In this document: in pieces, positions 61,809 through 64,000 of the stretch
Numbering within the stretch: position 1 is the stretch's first letter
Layout: every line of letters starts with the position of its first letter
Origin: Streptomyces sp. NBC_01197
GTDB taxonomy: Bacteria; Actinomycetota; Actinomycetes; Streptomycetales; Streptomycetaceae
NCBI RefSeq assembly: GCF_036010505.1
Contig: NZ_CP108569.1
Location: forward strand, 2,606,001 to 2,670,000
Reading direction: 5' to 3'
DNA: 64,000 nucleotides
The notes under the pieces: generated by a model
Databases searched by the model: none
Told to the model about the DNA's origin: nothing
The model's input: the letters and a program-made list of their open reading frames with translations, nothing else
Position numbers and translations under genes: made by a program

Positions 61809-63113
61809 ATGGCGGGCGCGGCAGGTACGACGGGCGGGGCGAATGCGGCGGACGCGCGCGAGACCATCGGTGCGGAAGTGGTCGACCACCGCTTCAAAGG
61901 GCTGCCGCCCGGCGCCGACGGGCTGACCGTCGCCGCCCTGGCGGCCGAGCGCCGCAACCTCTTCACCGGCGGGTTCACCACCCCCGTACTCGCGCTCTCG
62001 GCAGAGTCGGTCGAGCACAACCTCGCCCTCATGGAGACGTACTCCACACGGCACGGCCTCGCCTTCGCCCCGCACGGCAAGACGTCGATGGCCCCGCAGC
62101 TCTTCGACCGGCAGGCCGAGCACGGCGCGTGGGGCATCACCCTCGCCGTCCCGCACCAGGTACGGGTCGCCCGCGCCTTCGGGGTGGCGCGGATCTTCGT
62201 GGCCAACGAGATCGTGGACGCCCCCGCGCTGCGCTGGATCGCCGCCGAACTGGCCGCCGACCCCTCCTTCCGCTTCATCTGCTACGTCGACTCGGTACGC
62301 GGGGTCGAGCTGATGGACGAGGCGCTGCGCGGCTCCACCCGCCCGCTCGACGTGGTGGTGGAGCTGGGCGCGGGCGACGGTGCGCGGACCGGCGTACGGA
62401 CCCCGGCCGGGTGCGCGGCCGTCGCCGACGCGGTGGCCGCGACGGACACCCTGCGGCTGGTGGGCGTCGCCGGTTACGAGGGCGAGGTGCCCGACGCCGA
62501 CGGCGAGGGGGTGTGCGCCTGGCTGCGCGAACTGGTCGCGCTGGCAGCCGACTTCGACCGGGCGGGACGCTTCGCGGGCCTGGACGAGATCGTGCTGAGC
62601 GCGGGCGGCAGCGCCTGGTTCGACGCGGTGGCGGACGTCTTCGCCGAGGTCCCCGCGCTCTCCGTCCCCGTACTGAAGCTGCTGCGCTCCGGCGCGTACG
62701 TCTCGCACGACGACGGCCACTACAAGCATCTGACGCCCTTCAACCGGGTGCCGTCCGAGGGCGCGCTCCAGCCCGCCTTCCGGCTCTGGGCGCAGGTCGT
62801 CTCACGACCCACCGGGGAGCAGGCGTTCGTCAACGCGGGCAAGCGGGACGCGGCGTACGACCTCGACCTGCCGCAGGCGCAGGCCGTCCGCGACGCGCGC
62901 ACCGGCGAGGTACGCCCCGCCACCGGTATCACCCTCACCGGCCTCTCCGACCAGCACGGCTGGCTGCGCACCACCGGTGAGGCGCGCCTTGAGGTCGGCG
63001 ACTGGGTGGGGCTCGGGCTCTCGCACCCCTGCACCTCCTTCGACAAGTGGCAGCTGATCCCGCTCGTTGAGGCGGACGGCACGGTCACGGACTACATCCG
63101 TACGTACTTCTGA
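61809..63113 (+). CDS. D-serine/D-threonine deaminase-like PLP enzyme
   Basis: The 434-residue protein has the alanine racemase-like PLP barrel of the D-threonine aldolase/D-serine dehydratase (DSD1) group: PVLALSAESVEHNLALM, the PLP Lys in FAPHGKTSMAPQ, and a C-terminal beta domain with the metal site GLSDQHGW ... HPCTSF. It should convert D-amino acids to keto acids through an enamine that RidA could clear. The ATG at 61809 follows GGGAGG; an upstream in-frame ATG at 61764 would place translation across the operator. It is followed by a D-aminoacylase gene. Confidence 0.9.
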   Translation: MAGAAGTTGGANAADARETIGAEVVDHRFKGLPPGADGLTVAALAAERRNLFTGGFTTPVLALSAESVEHNLALMETYSTRHGLAFAPHGKTSMAPQLFDRQAEHGAWGITLAVPHQVRVARAFGVARIFVANEIVDAPALRWIAAELAADPSFRFICYVDSVRGVELMDEALRGSTRPLDVVVELGAGDGARTGVRTPAGCAAVADAVAATDTLRLVGVAGYEGEVPDADGEGVCAWLRELVALAADFDRAGRFAGLDEIVLSAGGSAWFDAVADVFAEVPALSVPVLKLLRSGAYVSHDDGHYKHLTPFNRVPSEGALQPAFRLWAQVVSRPTGEQAFVNAGKRDAAYDLDLPQAQAVRDARTGEVRPATGITLTGLSDQHGWLRTTGEARLEVGDWVGLGLSHPCTSFDKWQLIPLVEADGTVTDYIRTYF

Positions 63114-63177
63114 GCGGACCGCGGGGGGAAATCAGGCAGCGCAGGGCAAGGCAGCACAGGGCAAGGGAGCAAGAGTC

Positions 63178-64000
63178 ATGGATCTCGTCATCCGCGACGT
63201 CCGGGTCGTGGACGGAACCGGCGGCGCCTCGTACCGCGCCGACGTAGCCGTAGACGGCGGCCGCATCACATCCATCGTCCGCGAGGGCTCCGGCCAACGG
63301 CCCAGTGCGCCAAGGGTGGTCGACGCGCACGGGCTCGCCCTGTCGCCCGGCTTCATCGACATGCACGCCCACTCCGACCTGGCTCTGCTGCGCGACCCCG
63401 GCCACGAGGCGAAGGCCGCGCAGGGCGTGACGCTGGAAGTACTCGGCCAGGACGGCCTGTCGTACGCACCGGTCGACGACCGCACCCGCGCCGAGGTCCG
63501 CCGGGCCATCACCGGGTGGAACGGCGACGGTTCGGACATCGACTTCGACTGGCACACCGTCGGCGGCTATCTGGACCGGCTCGACCGGGGCATCGCGGTG
63601 AACGCGGCGTATCTGATCCCGCAGGGCACCCTGCGGATGTACGCGATGGGCTGGGACGACCGGCCCGCCACCCCGGCCGAGACCGAGCGGATGAAGCAGC
63701 TGGTGGCCGAGGGCATGGAGCAGGGCGCCGTCGGCATGTCGTCGGGGCTCACCTACACGCCGGGCATGTACGCGGACGACGCCGAACTCACCGAACTCTG
63801 CCGGGTGGTGGCCTCCTACGGCGGCTACTACTGCCCGCACCACCGCAGTTACGGCACCGGCGCGCTCCAGGCGTACCAGGAGATGGTCGGCCTCACCCGG
63901 GCCGCGGGCTGCGCGCTCCACCTCGCCCACGCCACCATGAACTTCGGCGTGAACAAGGGGAAGGCACCCGAGCTGCTCGCCCTGCTGGACCAGGCGCTGG
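63178..64000 (+). CDS. N-acyl-D-amino-acid deacylase (D-aminoacylase), partial
   Basis: The gene runs off the right edge; 274 residues are visible. It is an amidohydrolase: the first metal-binding motif is FIDMHAHSDL, and a D-aminoacylase-like GMSSGLTYTPG and a CPHHRSYG block follow. It would release free D-amino acids from N-acyl forms for the deaminase encoded 64 bases upstream. The ATG at 63178 follows GGGAG. A short tandem GCAGCRCAGGGCAAG repeat precedes it. Confidence 0.92.
   Translation, partial: MDLVIRDVRVVDGTGGASYRADVAVDGGRITSIVREGSGQRPSAPRVVDAHGLALSPGFIDMHAHSDLALLRDPGHEAKAAQGVTLEVLGQDGLSYAPVDDRTRAEVRRAITGWNGDGSDIDFDWHTVGGYLDRLDRGIAVNAAYLIPQGTLRMYAMGWDDRPATPAETERMKQLVAEGMEQGAVGMSSGLTYTPGMYADDAELTELCRVVASYGGYYCPHHRSYGTGALQAYQEMVGLTRAAGCALHLAHATMNFGVNKGKAPELLALLDQAL

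Overview
The window is about 64 kb of very GC-rich DNA with near-total G/C at third codon positions, many GTG starts, frequent 4-base ATGA/GTGA gene overlaps and several genes typical of Streptomyces (OxyR-AhpCD, a DasR-type chitinase site, Flp/Tad pilus genes, NHLP peptide exporters, DUF397 and P450 remnants). It most likely comes from the chromosome of a Streptomyces or close relative. No rRNA, tRNA, CRISPR array or complete insertion sequence was seen.

Layout. 1-1299: the N-terminal three quarters of a class A penicillin-binding protein (minus strand). 1.5-8.1 kb: a compact operon of two tandem FtsX-type ABC exporters with a PadR repressor gene between them; the two ATPase genes share a 318-bp tract with only two differences. 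8.2-10.4 kb: oxyR divergent from ahpC-ahpD. 10.5-20.6 kb: core genes (AI-2E family transporter, secreted SLT-domain protein, PIN-PhoH ATPase, cis-prenyl transferase, aldo/keto reductase, prepilin peptidase, methyltransferase, leuA with a leucine-rich leader peptide). 20.8-22.5 kb: GntR and STAS regulators and a P450 remnant.

22.6-36.2 kb: a locus resembling a type VII (ESX) secretion cluster in poor condition. An EccA-like beta-helix/AAA gene is broken by two frameshifts, a mycosin-like protease has lost its catalytic Ser, EccC is frameshifted at a C8 run, and a membrane-anchored golvesin-domain protein carries a compensated frameshift. A DUF3592 protein, a nucleotidyltransferase, a lipoprotein and a SigE-family sigma factor lie between them. 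EccB, EccD, EccE and WXG100 genes are not in the window.

36.2-46.8 kb: a DMT transporter, then two minus-strand operons encoding a Flp/Tad pilus: flp pilin, TadG-like, lipoprotein and OmpA-like genes in one; a zinc-ribbon protein, CpaB, a CpaE-TadE fusion, TadE, CpaF, TadB and TadC in the other. The A24 peptidase at 17.1 kb could process the pilin. 46.9-49.8 kb: a GH18 chitinase under a DasR-like site, a 208-bp MITE-like palindrome, and a secreted trypsin-like protease.

50.3-56.5 kb: probably the most interesting system. A 75-residue double-glycine precursor with a Cys-free Gly/Val/Thr-rich core is followed by a terminator-like hairpin, a HlyD-type adaptor, a C39-peptidase ABC exporter and a second NHLP-type ABC exporter, with no modification enzyme. 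56.9-64 kb: a cytidine deaminase-like gene and a set of catabolic genes (GntP permease, RidA, IclR, PfkB kinase, divergent D-amino-acid deaminase-like enzyme, N-acyl-D-amino-acid deacylase) around a perfect palindromic operator. Together these suggest uptake and breakdown of D-amino acids or sugar acids.
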